Assembly: GCA_029865665.1 (NCBI GenBank)
Contig: JARXAV010000265.1
Coordinates: forward strand, 1 to 11,902
DNA: 11,902 nt
Origin: Flectobacillus sp.
GTDB taxonomy: Bacteria; Bacteroidota; Bacteroidia; Cytophagales; Spirosomataceae
Direction of reading: 5' to 3'
Shown: in pieces, positions 1 to 7,245 of the stretch
Layout of the letters: every line of letters starts with the position of its first letter
Position numbering within the stretch: position 1 is the stretch's first letter
Made by a program: the position numbers and the translations under genes
Notes under the pieces: generated by a model
What the model was told of the DNA's origin: nothing
The model's database searches: none
What the model saw: the letters and a program-made list of their open reading frames with translations, nothing else

Positions 1-182
1 TCTAATCCAGCGGTTGCAACCTGATAAAATAAGGGTTGAAATTGATGATAATTGTTACGATCAATCAATACTACCTGAAAATCGTTGTTGAGTTTTAGGG
101 TTTGGGCAAGTTTTAACCCACCAAAACCAGCTCCTACAATAACGACCCTTTTTTGATTAGTTTTAGGTATATTAGGCGACAT
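1..182 (-). CDS. ndh: Type II NADH dehydrogenase-like FAD protein, N-terminal 60 codons only (cut by window edge)
   Basis: I translated the minus strand from the ATG at 182-180. It reads [20 protein letters not shown] and continues in frame to the window edge. The dinucleotide-binding signature GAGFGG is at residues 17-22, directly after a hydrophobic beta strand. An acidic end of the second strand (VVLID) follows, then [19 protein letters not shown], typical of NDH-2 and related FAD-dependent pyridine nucleotide-disulfide oxidoreductases. NDH-2 enzymes pass electrons from NADH to membrane quinone without pumping protons. The gene runs in the same direction as bshA with a 78-base gap, so co-transcription is possible. 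The gap holds a 16-base near-palindrome (215-230, one mismatch) of unknown meaning. The catalytic and membrane-binding C-terminal parts are outside the window, so the exact subfamily is inferred from the N-terminus. Confidence 0.85.
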   Translation of the reverse strand, partial: MSPNIPKTNQKRVVIVGAGFGGLKLAQTLKLNNDFQVVLIDRNNYHQFQPLFYQVATAGL

Positions 183-260
183 TTTTTCTTGTTTTAATAA
201 ATGATACTATGATGACAAGTTAAAACTCGTTATCCCTTTGAGATAGCACGGTAAAATTAC

Positions 261-1409
261 TTACAAAGCAGCTAATCCTGCTATACTTTTGTTACGAACG
301 GCTTCATAGTAGTTTTCATACATCGGAAGAATGGTCGTAATATCAAATTCTTTTGCTCTACTGAGTGCATTTTTCTTAAATTCAGCCAAACGTTCGTCGC
401 TTTCTAAAATATGTACTGCATTGTTTGCCATATCTTCTACATCGCCAATTTCGCTTACATAACCTGTCACTCCATGAATATTTACTTCTGGAATACCCCC
501 CGCATTAGATGAAATGATTGGTACTTCACAAGCCATGGCTTCTAGGGCTGCGAGTCCAAAGCTTTCTTTTTCAGAAACTAACAAAAATAAATCAGCTAAC
601 GATAAAACTTCTTCGATTACATCGAGTTTACCCAAGAAGCGAACATCGTTTTGTACACCTAGTTCACGACAAAGCATTTCGATAGAAGTACGTTCTGGCC
701 CGTCGCCTACTAACAATAATTTCGACGGAATACGCTGGTTTACTAAATGAAAAACTTTCACTACGTCTTCAATACGTTTTACCTTACGGAAGTTTGAAGT
801 GTGCATCAATAGCTTTTCGCCGTTTGGACAAATAGCAATTTTGAAATGGTCTTTAGGAAGTTTCTTGAAGCGGTCTAAATCAATAAAGTTCGGAATGACA
901 GCAATCTCATTTTTTATGTCAAACTCATTAAAAGTATCGTTTTTAAGGCTTTCTGAAACGGCCGTTACCCCATCAGAAGCATTAATTGAGAAGGTTACAA
1001 CAGGTTCAAAAGAGGGGTCTTTGCCTACTAACGTAATGTCTGTTCCATGAAGCGTTGTGATAAAGGGTACATGAATACCTTTTGATTTCAAGATTTGTTT
1101 TGCCAAAAATGCGGCCGATGCGTGTGGAATCGCATAATGTACATGCAATAAATCTAGCTTTTCGTGCGAAACAACATCTACGATTTTACTTGCCAAAGCA
1201 GATTCATAAGGAAGATATTGAAATAGGGGATAGCTAGAAACACTTACTTCATGATAGAAAATATTCTCATTGAAGAAGTCTAACCGAGAAGGTTGGCTAT
1301 AGGTAATAAAATGAACCTCGTGACCAACTTTAGCGAGGGCTTTTCCTAATTCGGTGGCTACTACGCCACTACCGCCATAGGTCGGATAACATACAATTCC
1401 AATTTTCAT
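261..1409 (-). CDS. bshA: BshA, N-acetyl-alpha-D-glucosaminyl L-malate synthase (bacillithiol biosynthesis)
   Basis: This 382-residue GT4-family retaining glycosyltransferase has the usual BshA length. BshA joins UDP-GlcNAc to L-malate, giving GlcNAc-malate, the first step toward the low-molecular-weight thiol bacillithiol in the cytoplasm. Visible signatures are the N-terminal MKIGIVCYPTYGGSG with the glycine loop at 11-15, HYAIPHA (91-97), TTLHGTDIT (118-126), HTSNFRKVKR (203-212, with basic residues expected to contact the donor diphosphate), GDGPE (235-239), and the GT4 EX7E pair as E282 and E290 in ESFGLAALE. The match to BshA rather than a generic GT4 enzyme rests on the N-terminal motif plus HYAIPHA and HTSNFRKVKR. 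The bshB deacetylase and bshC ligase are not in this window. The ndh-like gene follows 78 bases downstream on the same strand. I found no convincing -33/-7 promoter upstream; the best -7 is the near match TAATTTTT. Confidence 0.95.
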   Translation of the reverse strand: MKIGIVCYPTYGGSGVVATELGKALAKVGHEVHFITYSQPSRLDFFNENIFYHEVSVSSYPLFQYLPYESALASKIVDVVSHEKLDLLHVHYAIPHASAAFLAKQILKSKGIHVPFITTLHGTDITLVGKDPSFEPVVTFSINASDGVTAVSESLKNDTFNEFDIKNEIAVIPNFIDLDRFKKLPKDHFKIAICPNGEKLLMHTSNFRKVKRIEDVVKVFHLVNQRIPSKLLLVGDGPERTSIEMLCRELGVQNDVRFLGKLDVIEEVLSLADLFLLVSEKESFGLAALEAMACEVPIISSNAGGIPEVNIHGVTGYVSEIGDVEDMANNAVHILESDERLAEFKKNALSRAKEFDITTILPMYENYYEAVRNKSIAGLAAL

Positions 1410-1575
1410 CTGTTTGTCTTTGCTCGTTTTGATTATTTTGTTGTTTTCTGGCCTAAAAATTAACTGAATTTACTGCTTTTTGAAAAAATATAAGATACTC
1501 AATTTTGGGTGTTTGCCATTGCTAAGTATAGTTACAACAAACAAAGTTGAAAAAAATATCCATCTTTTTAAATAT

Positions 1576-1609
1576 TTGTTTCATTATGGCATTAAAACAA
1601 ATAAATTTG
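1576..1609 (+). promoter_or_regulatory. Bacteroidota-type promoter for the UbiA-family gene
   Basis: A TTG (1576-1578) and a perfect TAnnTTTG box, TAAATTTG (1602-1609), are separated by 23 bases. This is at the long end of the spacing reported for Bacteroidota promoters. Transcription would start near 1613, leaving a leader of about 35 bases before the ATG at 1648. The whole 1410-1647 gap is AT-rich and otherwise shows nothing clear. Confidence 0.5.
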
Positions 1610-1647
1610 ACACTGCGTTAACATAAACGACTCCTACTCTTGAACCC

Positions 1648-2535
1648 ATGAAAGCGTCTCACACCATTACCGTTTCTCAAGCTGTATCAAACTTTTTTCG
1701 TTTGATTCGTTATCCAAATTTATTGATAATCATCTTTACTCAATATTTTACTCGGGTATTTTTAATTCATGACAAATCGTTCCGTTGGATTGATTTTGGA
1801 GAGCTTATCACCGAAAAGCATTTAGCTTTAATTAGTCTATCCACTGTTTTAATAGCGGCGGCTGGTTATATCATCAATGACTATTATGATATAAAGATTG
1901 ATTTAGTGAATAAACCCAAACGGGTAATTATAGGGCGATATATCAAACGTAGATGGGCATTATTAATCAATCAGGGCTTTAATATTTTTGGTGTTTTACT
2001 TGGTTTTTGTGTAAGTAAACAGGTTGGTTTAGTAACATTTTTAGCAACATTTTCACTCTGGATATACTCAAACAAACTCAAGCGGATGGCGTTTTGGGGA
2101 AACTTTATGGTCGCTATTATGACCGCCTTTTCCTTGCTCATCTTAGCGGTTCATTACCCAGGTCATCAACGAGAAGTTTGGATTTATGCCATTTTTTCTT
2201 TTTTCATTACGCTCATTCGTGAAATTATTAAAGATATGGAAGACGTAAAAGGAGATGCTAAACACGGTTGCAAAACCTTACCCATTATCTGGGGAATTGC
2301 CAAAACCAAGCAATTAATGTATGGACTGATTGTGGTTTTTGTAGTGTCGCTTTTTGTATTAGCAACGCAATTGCCAGACACCCAAATATTGTATGTCTTC
2401 TTAGCCTTGCTTATTCCTGTAGCTTTCTTAACATACAAATTAATTTATGCCGACAAACCAAAGGATTTTGCTTTTCTGAGTACTGCCTGTAAAGTCATCA
2501 TGTTAATAGGTGTTTTGAGTATGTTATTTGTATGA
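1648..2535 (+). CDS. UbiA-family membrane prenyltransferase (geranylgeranylglycerol-phosphate geranylgeranyltransferase-like)
   Basis: This is a 295-residue polytopic membrane protein with about nine hydrophobic segments (roughly 22-40, 58-77, 104-122, 127-141, 150-170, 178-192, 223-241, 247-265, 276-294). The two Asp-rich motifs that bind the Mg-prenyl diphosphate in UbiA enzymes are present: NDYYDIKID (77-85; D78, D81, D85) and DMEDVKGD (196-203; D196, D199, D203). The basic LVNKPKR after the first motif and KTLPIIWG after the second are also typical. UbiA enzymes move a polyprenyl group from its diphosphate to an acceptor in the membrane. Proteins like this in Bacteroidota are often named after the archaeal lipid enzyme geranylgeranylglycerol-phosphate synthase. 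The real acceptor cannot be read from the sequence; quinone, heme or another lipid are alternatives. The gene has its own promoter and ends at a bidirectional terminator. Confidence 0.85.
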   Translation: MKASHTITVSQAVSNFFRLIRYPNLLIIIFTQYFTRVFLIHDKSFRWIDFGELITEKHLALISLSTVLIAAAGYIINDYYDIKIDLVNKPKRVIIGRYIKRRWALLINQGFNIFGVLLGFCVSKQVGLVTFLATFSLWIYSNKLKRMAFWGNFMVAIMTAFSLLILAVHYPGHQREVWIYAIFSFFITLIREIIKDMEDVKGDAKHGCKTLPIIWGIAKTKQLMYGLIVVFVVSLFVLATQLPDTQILYVFLALLIPVAFLTYKLIYADKPKDFAFLSTACKVIMLIGVLSMLFV

Positions 2536-2549
2536 TTTAGCTAGGACAT

Positions 2550-2590
2550 AAAAAAAGCCTGCTCCTCAAAACGAGGAGCAGGCTTTTTTT
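2550..2590. terminator. Bidirectional rho-independent terminator shared by the UbiA gene and the DUF2723 gene
   Basis: A perfect 11-bp G/C-rich stem (2557-2567 with 2573-2583, arm GCCTGCTCCTC) has a 5-base loop. It is flanked by seven A on the left (2550-2556) and seven T on the right (2584-2590), so either strand gives a hairpin followed by a U-run. It lies between two convergent stop codons, 14 bases after the UbiA stop and 12 bases beyond the DUF2723 stop. Confidence 0.95.
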
Positions 2591-2602
2591 ATGAATTATT
2601 AC

Positions 2603-5572
2603 TTACGAGTTGGCACGTTGCATTTGTTTTGCGAACATCGCTTCGTATTTGTTTGCTTCTGGCAATTTATTGTCTTTTAAGCTATTGACAATCAACTGCA
2701 TTTCGTAAAGTGCCGTTTGGATTGCTCTTGAATTGCCACCTCTTTTATTTTCAAGGTAGAAATCTAGGGCTTTGTCATTACGAGTCATCATCGTTTCGGC
2801 AATTTGTAGGGCCGTTTTCTTATCGCCTGCTGCTAAGTATAACGAAACATAATTAGCTGATAATTGATCGTAAGGGATTGTTTTATCAGGCATTACTTTC
2901 ATACTATAGTCTAAGGCTGCTTTCGCTTTTGCTTTGTTACCTTCACGAATCAACTGGTCTGCTAAACGGATAAAGCTTAAACGAGCAGTTACGATAGGTA
3001 CTTCCAAATAGAAATCTGAGTGATAATACGTGTTCGGATTATCTAAATCACGCCATGCCATTTTAGTAGTCATGTTTTTGTACATCAAGTCAGAATTTAC
3101 AAAACCTTCTTTCGCTTCAGGTACTTTAAATGGCATCAAACGATACGCATAACCTTCCATTTGCATAAACTCTTTCATGTTCAAATAGCTACTTCCAGAC
3201 AACGTTGAAGCGAAGTAAATAGGACGTTTCCAGCCATTTGCTGCGTTTTGAGCAATGATGTCTAATTGAATCAATTCAGGTTTCATAAACCCATTTTTAC
3301 CTACGTTCCAAGAAATTTGATCTGTTAAGAACGCTTCGAATTCTTTTGGAACGATTCCGTTTTTCTTCACTTCTTCTACATTGATAGGCAATACCATTGT
3401 TTCAGAAGGTACACTGTTAATCATCGAACCATCTTGTAAAGGCACTTTGATAGCGTCGTTATTATCTTTTACCAACTTCATGTATTCTTGTAAGTTGATA
3501 CCTGATTTTACATTCGGGTTTTCATAGAATAACAATTGGTCGTTCACGCCTTCCAATAAATTATCTTTTGGAATCGAGATTGGTAACGGCTGTGAATCGT
3601 AGGTCTTACGTTTCATTTGCTCAATATACCAGTCAGTTCCTAATAACGAAAGGTTACATACACGTACGTCTGTACGGAAACCTTCTACTTCTTGTACATA
3701 CCAAAGCGGGAAGGTATCGTTATCTCCACCTGTAAACAAGATTGCATTTGGAGCGCATGAGTTTAACAAGTTTTTCGCAAAGTCAACTTGGTGATAACGG
3801 TGATTACGGTCGTGGTCATCCCAGTTTTGTTGAATCAAGATAACAGGCACAACTGCCGAAACCACTGTTGCTGCAATACCTGCTGTCGAAAGATTTTTTA
3901 ACGCTAAGTTGAACCATTCTGCCAACTGCATTACTCCTAAACCAATCCAAAGTCCAAAGAAATAGAACGAACCTACATAGATATAGTCACGCTCACGAGG
4001 TTCAACAGGAGGGGAGTTCAAATAAACTACCAACGCCAAACCTGTTAATAAGAACATCAATACCGTAATTAAGAAATCTTTTTCGTTTTTACGGTACAGT
4101 AAGAAGAAGCCAAGTAATCCTAAAATCAAGGGTAAATAATAGTAGTTATTGCGAGCCTTATTATGTGCTAAGGCTTCTGGTAATTGTCCTTTGTACGAGT
4201 AGTCGATAACTCCTGCATCTTGGACATCGCTTTCACGACCTACAAAGTTCCATAACAAATAACGCATATACATGTGTCCCATCTGACGTGTAAACATGAA
4301 GCGAAGGTTGTCTCCGAAGCTTGGTTTTTCGCCAGGAGCAAGTCCTAGATATTCTTCATATAACTGAACGTGGTTGGGCTGATTGCTATATACACGAGGT
4401 AAAAGCATTTGTCCATCTTTCGAATAAACTACTTTTTGTTTGTGGTCATATACTTCGTATTTACCATCTTTCATCTTGTAAACAGGAGCACCTTTGTCAA
4501 CGCTTTCTACCTGAGCCACATACGTTGGACCATAAAGTAATGAGCGTTCACCGTACTGTTCACGTTTCAAATACTTCAAGTAATTCAAGATATTACTTGG
4601 GTCGTTTTCGTTGATCGGAGGATTGTAAGTCGAACGAATCATCGCTACGTTATACGACATATAACCGATTAGGATGAATACTAATGCCAATAACGATACG
4701 TTTAAGGTTACTTTCTCTTTTTTGATTGAGTATAAAATTCCGTAAACGATTGCTCCAAGGAATAAAATCAAGAATACAATTACACCCGTTCCATAACCCA
4801 TTCCGAAAGTATTGACAAACAATAGTTCAAATTGGAATGCCATAGATGGGATTCCTGGGATAATTCCTGAGTTGATAATTCCTAAAATAACCAAGCCAAC
4901 TAATAAAGCTGCAAAACCGCCTTTGTAAGTTGGGTTAGGGTATTTTTTGAAATAATATAATAAGGCTAACGCAGGAACTGTCACTAAGTTCAATAAGTGA
5001 ATCCCAATTGAAAGCCCTACGATATAAGCGATTAGAATCAACCAACGGTTTGCTTCTGCTTCATCTTCAACGACTTCCCATTTCAAGGCTGCCCAAACTA
5101 CTAGGGCGGTAAATAAAGAAGACATTGCATATACTTCGGCTTCTACAGCAGAGAACCAGAACGTATCTGTAAAAGCATAAGCCAATGAACCAACTACACC
5201 TGCACCCAAGAGCGTGATGGCTTCGCCCATGCTTAATTCAGAGAATTGTTTTTTATAGATTTTACGACCAATCAAGACGATTGTCCAGTGCATGAATAAA
5301 ATAGTCAAAGCACTAGAAACCACCGACATCATGTTGATCCAGTATGCTACTTGAGTTTTGTCTGAGCCAGCTAATAACGAAAATAAGCGACCCAAAAGTA
5401 AGAAGATGGGAGCTCCAGGAGGGTGGGGTACTTGTAGTTTATACGCACAAGCAATGAACTCACCACAATCCCAAAAAGACGCTGTTCTCTCAACCGTTGC
5501 TGAAAAAACAAAGAGGGAAATTGCAAACACGACCCAACCTGTTAGGTCGTTAATTCTTTTAAAATTGTTCAT
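2603..5572 (-). CDS. DUF2723 (TMEM260-like) multi-spanning membrane protein, putative GT-C glycosyltransferase
   Basis: This is a 989-residue membrane protein. The N-terminus carries the DUF2723 hallmark: a first membrane segment (about 13-27), then ERTASFWDCGEFI with acidic D35 and E38, then PHPPGAP (49-55). In GT-C enzymes, acidic residues in the first extracytoplasmic loop are catalytic. About 10-11 hydrophobic segments follow to residue 312, with a second cluster at 480-581 containing PPVEPRERDYIYVGS (521-535). A soluble region then starts with GGDNDTFPLWYVQ (615-627), and a helical TPR-like stretch covers about 866-935. Animal TMEM260, which shares DUF2723, is a protein O-mannosyltransferase. 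Bacteroidota O-glycosylate exported proteins, so a periplasm-facing protein glycosylation role is a reasonable inference, not shown here. The gene is monocistronic by context, with its own -7 boxes and a terminator. Residues 313-480 form a large loop region. Confidence 0.85.
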   Translation of the reverse strand: MNNFKRINDLTGWVVFAISLFVFSATVERTASFWDCGEFIACAYKLQVPHPPGAPIFLLLGRLFSLLAGSDKTQVAYWINMMSVVSSALTILFMHWTIVLIGRKIYKKQFSELSMGEAITLLGAGVVGSLAYAFTDTFWFSAVEAEVYAMSSLFTALVVWAALKWEVVEDEAEANRWLILIAYIVGLSIGIHLLNLVTVPALALLYYFKKYPNPTYKGGFAALLVGLVILGIINSGIIPGIPSMAFQFELLFVNTFGMGYGTGVIVFLILFLGAIVYGILYSIKKEKVTLNVSLLALVFILIGYMSYNVAMIRSTYNPPINENDPSNILNYLKYLKREQYGERSLLYGPTYVAQVESVDKGAPVYKMKDGKYEVYDHKQKVVYSKDGQMLLPRVYSNQPNHVQLYEEYLGLAPGEKPSFGDNLRFMFTRQMGHMYMRYLLWNFVGRESDVQDAGVIDYSYKGQLPEALAHNKARNNYYYLPLILGLLGFFLLYRKNEKDFLITVLMFLLTGLALVVYLNSPPVEPRERDYIYVGSFYFFGLWIGLGVMQLAEWFNLALKNLSTAGIAATVVSAVVPVILIQQNWDDHDRNHRYHQVDFAKNLLNSCAPNAILFTGGDNDTFPLWYVQEVEGFRTDVRVCNLSLLGTDWYIEQMKRKTYDSQPLPISIPKDNLLEGVNDQLLFYENPNVKSGINLQEYMKLVKDNNDAIKVPLQDGSMINSVPSETMVLPINVEEVKKNGIVPKEFEAFLTDQISWNVGKNGFMKPELIQLDIIAQNAANGWKRPIYFASTLSGSSYLNMKEFMQMEGYAYRLMPFKVPEAKEGFVNSDLMYKNMTTKMAWRDLDNPNTYYHSDFYLEVPIVTARLSFIRLADQLIREGNKAKAKAALDYSMKVMPDKTIPYDQLSANYVSLYLAAGDKKTALQIAETMMTRNDKALDFYLENKRGGNSRAIQTALYEMQLIVNSLKDNKLPEANKYEAMFAKQMQRANS

Positions 5573-5581
5573 AATAAAAAG

Positions 5582-5641
5582 CCCCCAACCCCTAAGGGGA
5601 GTTTTGTGATTCCTTTTCCTCCTTTGGGGGTCAGAAGGAAT
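5582..5641. repeat. Nested G/C-rich palindromic repeat in the DUF2723 leader
   Basis: The outer arms CCCCCAA (5582-5588) and TTGGGGG (5624-5630) enclose the perfect odd palindrome CCCCTAAGGGG (5589-5599). A second, overlapping pair is ATTCCTT (5609-5615) with AAGGAAT (5635-5641). The composition is strikingly G/C-rich against the AT-rich surroundings. On the minus strand the G-run ends 9 bases before the DUF2723 ATG, so the element covers the ribosome-loading region. It also holds an AAAGGAGG purine tract 45 bases before that ATG. The form suggests a dispersed intergenic palindromic repeat; only one copy is in this window. Confidence 0.6.
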
Positions 5642-5669
5642 TTAAAGAGATTTTCCGCAAAAATTCAAT

Positions 5670-5685
5670 CAAAAATACAAAAATA
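5670..5685 (-). promoter_or_regulatory. Tandem -7 boxes for the DUF2723 gene
   Basis: Two adjacent perfect TAnnTTTG boxes (TATTTTTG at 5685-5678 and again at 5677-5670) lie on the minus strand about 100 bases before the DUF2723 ATG. No TTG lies at proper -33 spacing, so the call rests on the -7 motif and position only. A start from here would transcribe the palindromic repeat as leader. Confidence 0.35.
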
Positions 5686-5755
5686 GATTGGCTTCGCTAC
5701 TTTCGAGCTGTTAAAATGTGTTAAAGTTTCATTTTCAACGTTCCATAAAACGCCT

Positions 5756-5813
5756 GTACCACATACTGCATTTGTCAGAAAAGCCATGAAGCGACAAATG
5801 CAATATGTGGTAC
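5756..5813. repeat. Long imperfect inverted repeat between pheS and the DUF2723 gene
   Basis: The arms of 21 bases (5756-5776 and 5793-5813) are complementary at all but one position and enclose a 16-base loop. The outer tips read GTACCACATA and TATGTGGTAC. Outside them CCT (5753-5755) could pair with AGG (5816-5818) across a 2-base bulge. It lies 28 bases beyond the pheS stop codon. It could end the pheS transcript, but no real U-run follows on the minus strand, so a mobile-element remnant or an mRNA 3'-end protecting hairpin are alternatives. Confidence 0.7.
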
Positions 5814-5840
5814 TTAGGTAATATGGTCTAAAATGCAAAC

Positions 5841-6878
5841 CTACACACCATCAAATTGACGTAAGAAACGAACGTCATTTTCGGTGAATAAACGTAAGTC
5901 TTTGATTCCGTATTTTAACATTGTGATGCGTTCGATACCCATTCCGAAAGCAAAACCTGTATATTCTTTTGAGTCGATTCCACAAAGTTCTAATACGTTC
6001 GGGTCAACCATTCCAGAACCTGCAATTTCTACCCATCCTGAATATTTACAGACATTACAGCCTTTTCCTTTGCAGATTAAGCAGGTAATGTCAATTTCGG
6101 CAGATGGCTCTGTGAAAGGGAAATACGACGGACGATAACGTACTTTGGTATCTTGTCCGAACATTTCTTTGGCAAAGTGGAAAAGGGTATCCTTTAAATC
6201 TTTAAACCCTACATTTTTATCCACATACAAGCCTTCTACTTGGTGGAACAAGCAGTGAGCTCTTGCCGAAATAGCTTCGTTTCTATAGACACGACCTGGC
6301 ATAATCGCACGTAAAGGAGGCTTTTGATTTTGCATCAAACGAACCTGTACGTTGGAGGTATGCGTACGTAATAAAATATCATCTGCAACTTCGCCTCCTT
6401 TTTTCTCAATAAAGAAGGTATCTTGCATTTCACGTGCAGGATGATTTTCTGCGAAATTCAGGGCAGTGAAATTATAAAAATCTGATTCGATTTCGGGGCC
6501 GTCAGAAAGGCTAAAGCCCATTTTCTCGAAAATCTCAATAATTCTCGCACGTACAACCGTCAAAGGGTGCACACTACCCAAGGTATTTGGAATAACGGGC
6601 AAGGTTAAGTCAAACTCAATGGCAACAGATTTGTCTGTAGCGGCTTCCATGATGGTTTGGAACTCATCAAATTTAGCCTGTGCTACATTTTTTAGCCCAT
6701 TTAATTCTTGACCAACTGCACGGCGGTCTTCTTGGGGGACTTCTTTAAGGCCATCGAATAATTCACCGATAACACTCTTACGCCCAACATAAGCGACACG
6801 GAACGCTTCAAGCTGTTCCTTATTTTCAATCTGATAATCAGCAACTTGCTGCATTATCTCTTTAATTTTCTCTTGCAT
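5841..6878 (-). CDS. pheS: Phenylalanine--tRNA ligase alpha subunit
   Basis: PheS is the catalytic subunit of the alpha2-beta2 enzyme that charges tRNA-Phe in the cytoplasm. From the ATG at 6878 the product has 345 residues, the usual PheS length. It begins with a helical coiled-coil-like domain (about 1-80) that binds tRNA, followed by the class II core. Visible signatures are RTHTSNVQ (171-178), the motif 2 region GRVYRNE (195-201) and FHQVEG (211-216), a Cys cluster CLICKGKGCNVC (266-277), and motif 3 FGMGIERI (311-318). The frame stays open 36 bases further up to a TTG at 6914. I rejected that start because this TTG is the -33 element of a promoter whose -7 box ends 5 bases before the ATG at 6878. 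pheT is not adjacent, so the two subunits are encoded apart here. Confidence 0.95.
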   Translation of the reverse strand: MQEKIKEIMQQVADYQIENKEQLEAFRVAYVGRKSVIGELFDGLKEVPQEDRRAVGQELNGLKNVAQAKFDEFQTIMEAATDKSVAIEFDLTLPVIPNTLGSVHPLTVVRARIIEIFEKMGFSLSDGPEIESDFYNFTALNFAENHPAREMQDTFFIEKKGGEVADDILLRTHTSNVQVRLMQNQKPPLRAIMPGRVYRNEAISARAHCLFHQVEGLYVDKNVGFKDLKDTLFHFAKEMFGQDTKVRYRPSYFPFTEPSAEIDITCLICKGKGCNVCKYSGWVEIAGSGMVDPNVLELCGIDSKEYTGFAFGMGIERITMLKYGIKDLRLFTENDVRFLRQFDGV

Positions 6879-6883
6879 AAGTA

Positions 6884-6914
6884 CAAAATTACGGGTTTCA
6901 CCATAAGAGGGCAA
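6884..6914 (-). promoter_or_regulatory. pheS promoter predicting a leaderless transcript
   Basis: On the minus strand TTG (6914-6912), a 20-base spacer and TAATTTTG (6891-6884) give an exact match to the Bacteroidota TTG-N(about 20)-TAnnTTTG promoter. With the -7 box in its usual place the start of transcription would fall around 6880, within a few bases of the ATG at 6878. Confidence 0.7.
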
Positions 6915-7104
6915 AAAAAAAACAAAAATTTACGATGAAACGACTCTAGCAATCGCTAAAACAAGTGCGTTTTCGTCGCTATTTTCTTTCTAGTAGTCGC
7001 AACAATAGCAGTTTCTGCCAATAAACCTTTTTTATCATGCAACACTTAGTGCTTATTTACTGTCTAAATCCTTAAATAAACGTCAACGAAACCTCATTAA
7101 AATC

Positions 7105-7245
7105 ATGGAAACGCTACTTTATATATTTACGATAACTTCTTTTGGTGTTGGGGTATCTGCCTGTTTTACAGACATCCTTTGCGAAAAAGAAGAACCAAGT
7201 CCTGTTATTACGCCGTTTTTTCTTCCCAAATCTGAGCAAGTCTAA
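7105..7245 (+). CDS. Possible 46-residue small membrane-associated or secreted protein
   Basis: I do not recognise this frame. Starting from the ATG at 7105 it encodes 46 residues ending in a TAA at 7243-7245. Residues 4-21 are hydrophobic (LLYIFTITSFGVGVSACF), and VSAC (17-20) resembles a lipobox. The tail is acidic then proline-rich (CEKEEPSPVITPFF). Its last 38 bases overlap the 3' end of pepT in convergent orientation. Against it: no basic residue near the N-terminus, no TAnnTTTG box upstream, and the overlap means part of the frame is shaped by pepT codons. The rest of the pheS-pepT gap (6915-7104) shows nothing else I can support. Confidence 0.25.
   Translation: METLLYIFTITSFGVGVSACFTDILCEKEEPSPVITPFFLPKSEQV

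Noticed and set aside
215..230. 16-base near-palindrome between bshA and the NADH dehydrogenase gene
   Set aside because: One mismatch in 7-base arms within AT-rich DNA; no promoter elements around it support an operator call.
4321..4614. 97-codon plus-strand frame inside the DUF2723 gene
   Set aside because: Antisense to a well-supported coding region, with no recognisable motif or initiation signal.
6879..6914. Extension of PheS by 12 residues from a TTG start
   Set aside because: The TTG and the following bases form an exact -33/-7 promoter, and the 345-residue product from 6878 matches usual PheS length and N-terminus.
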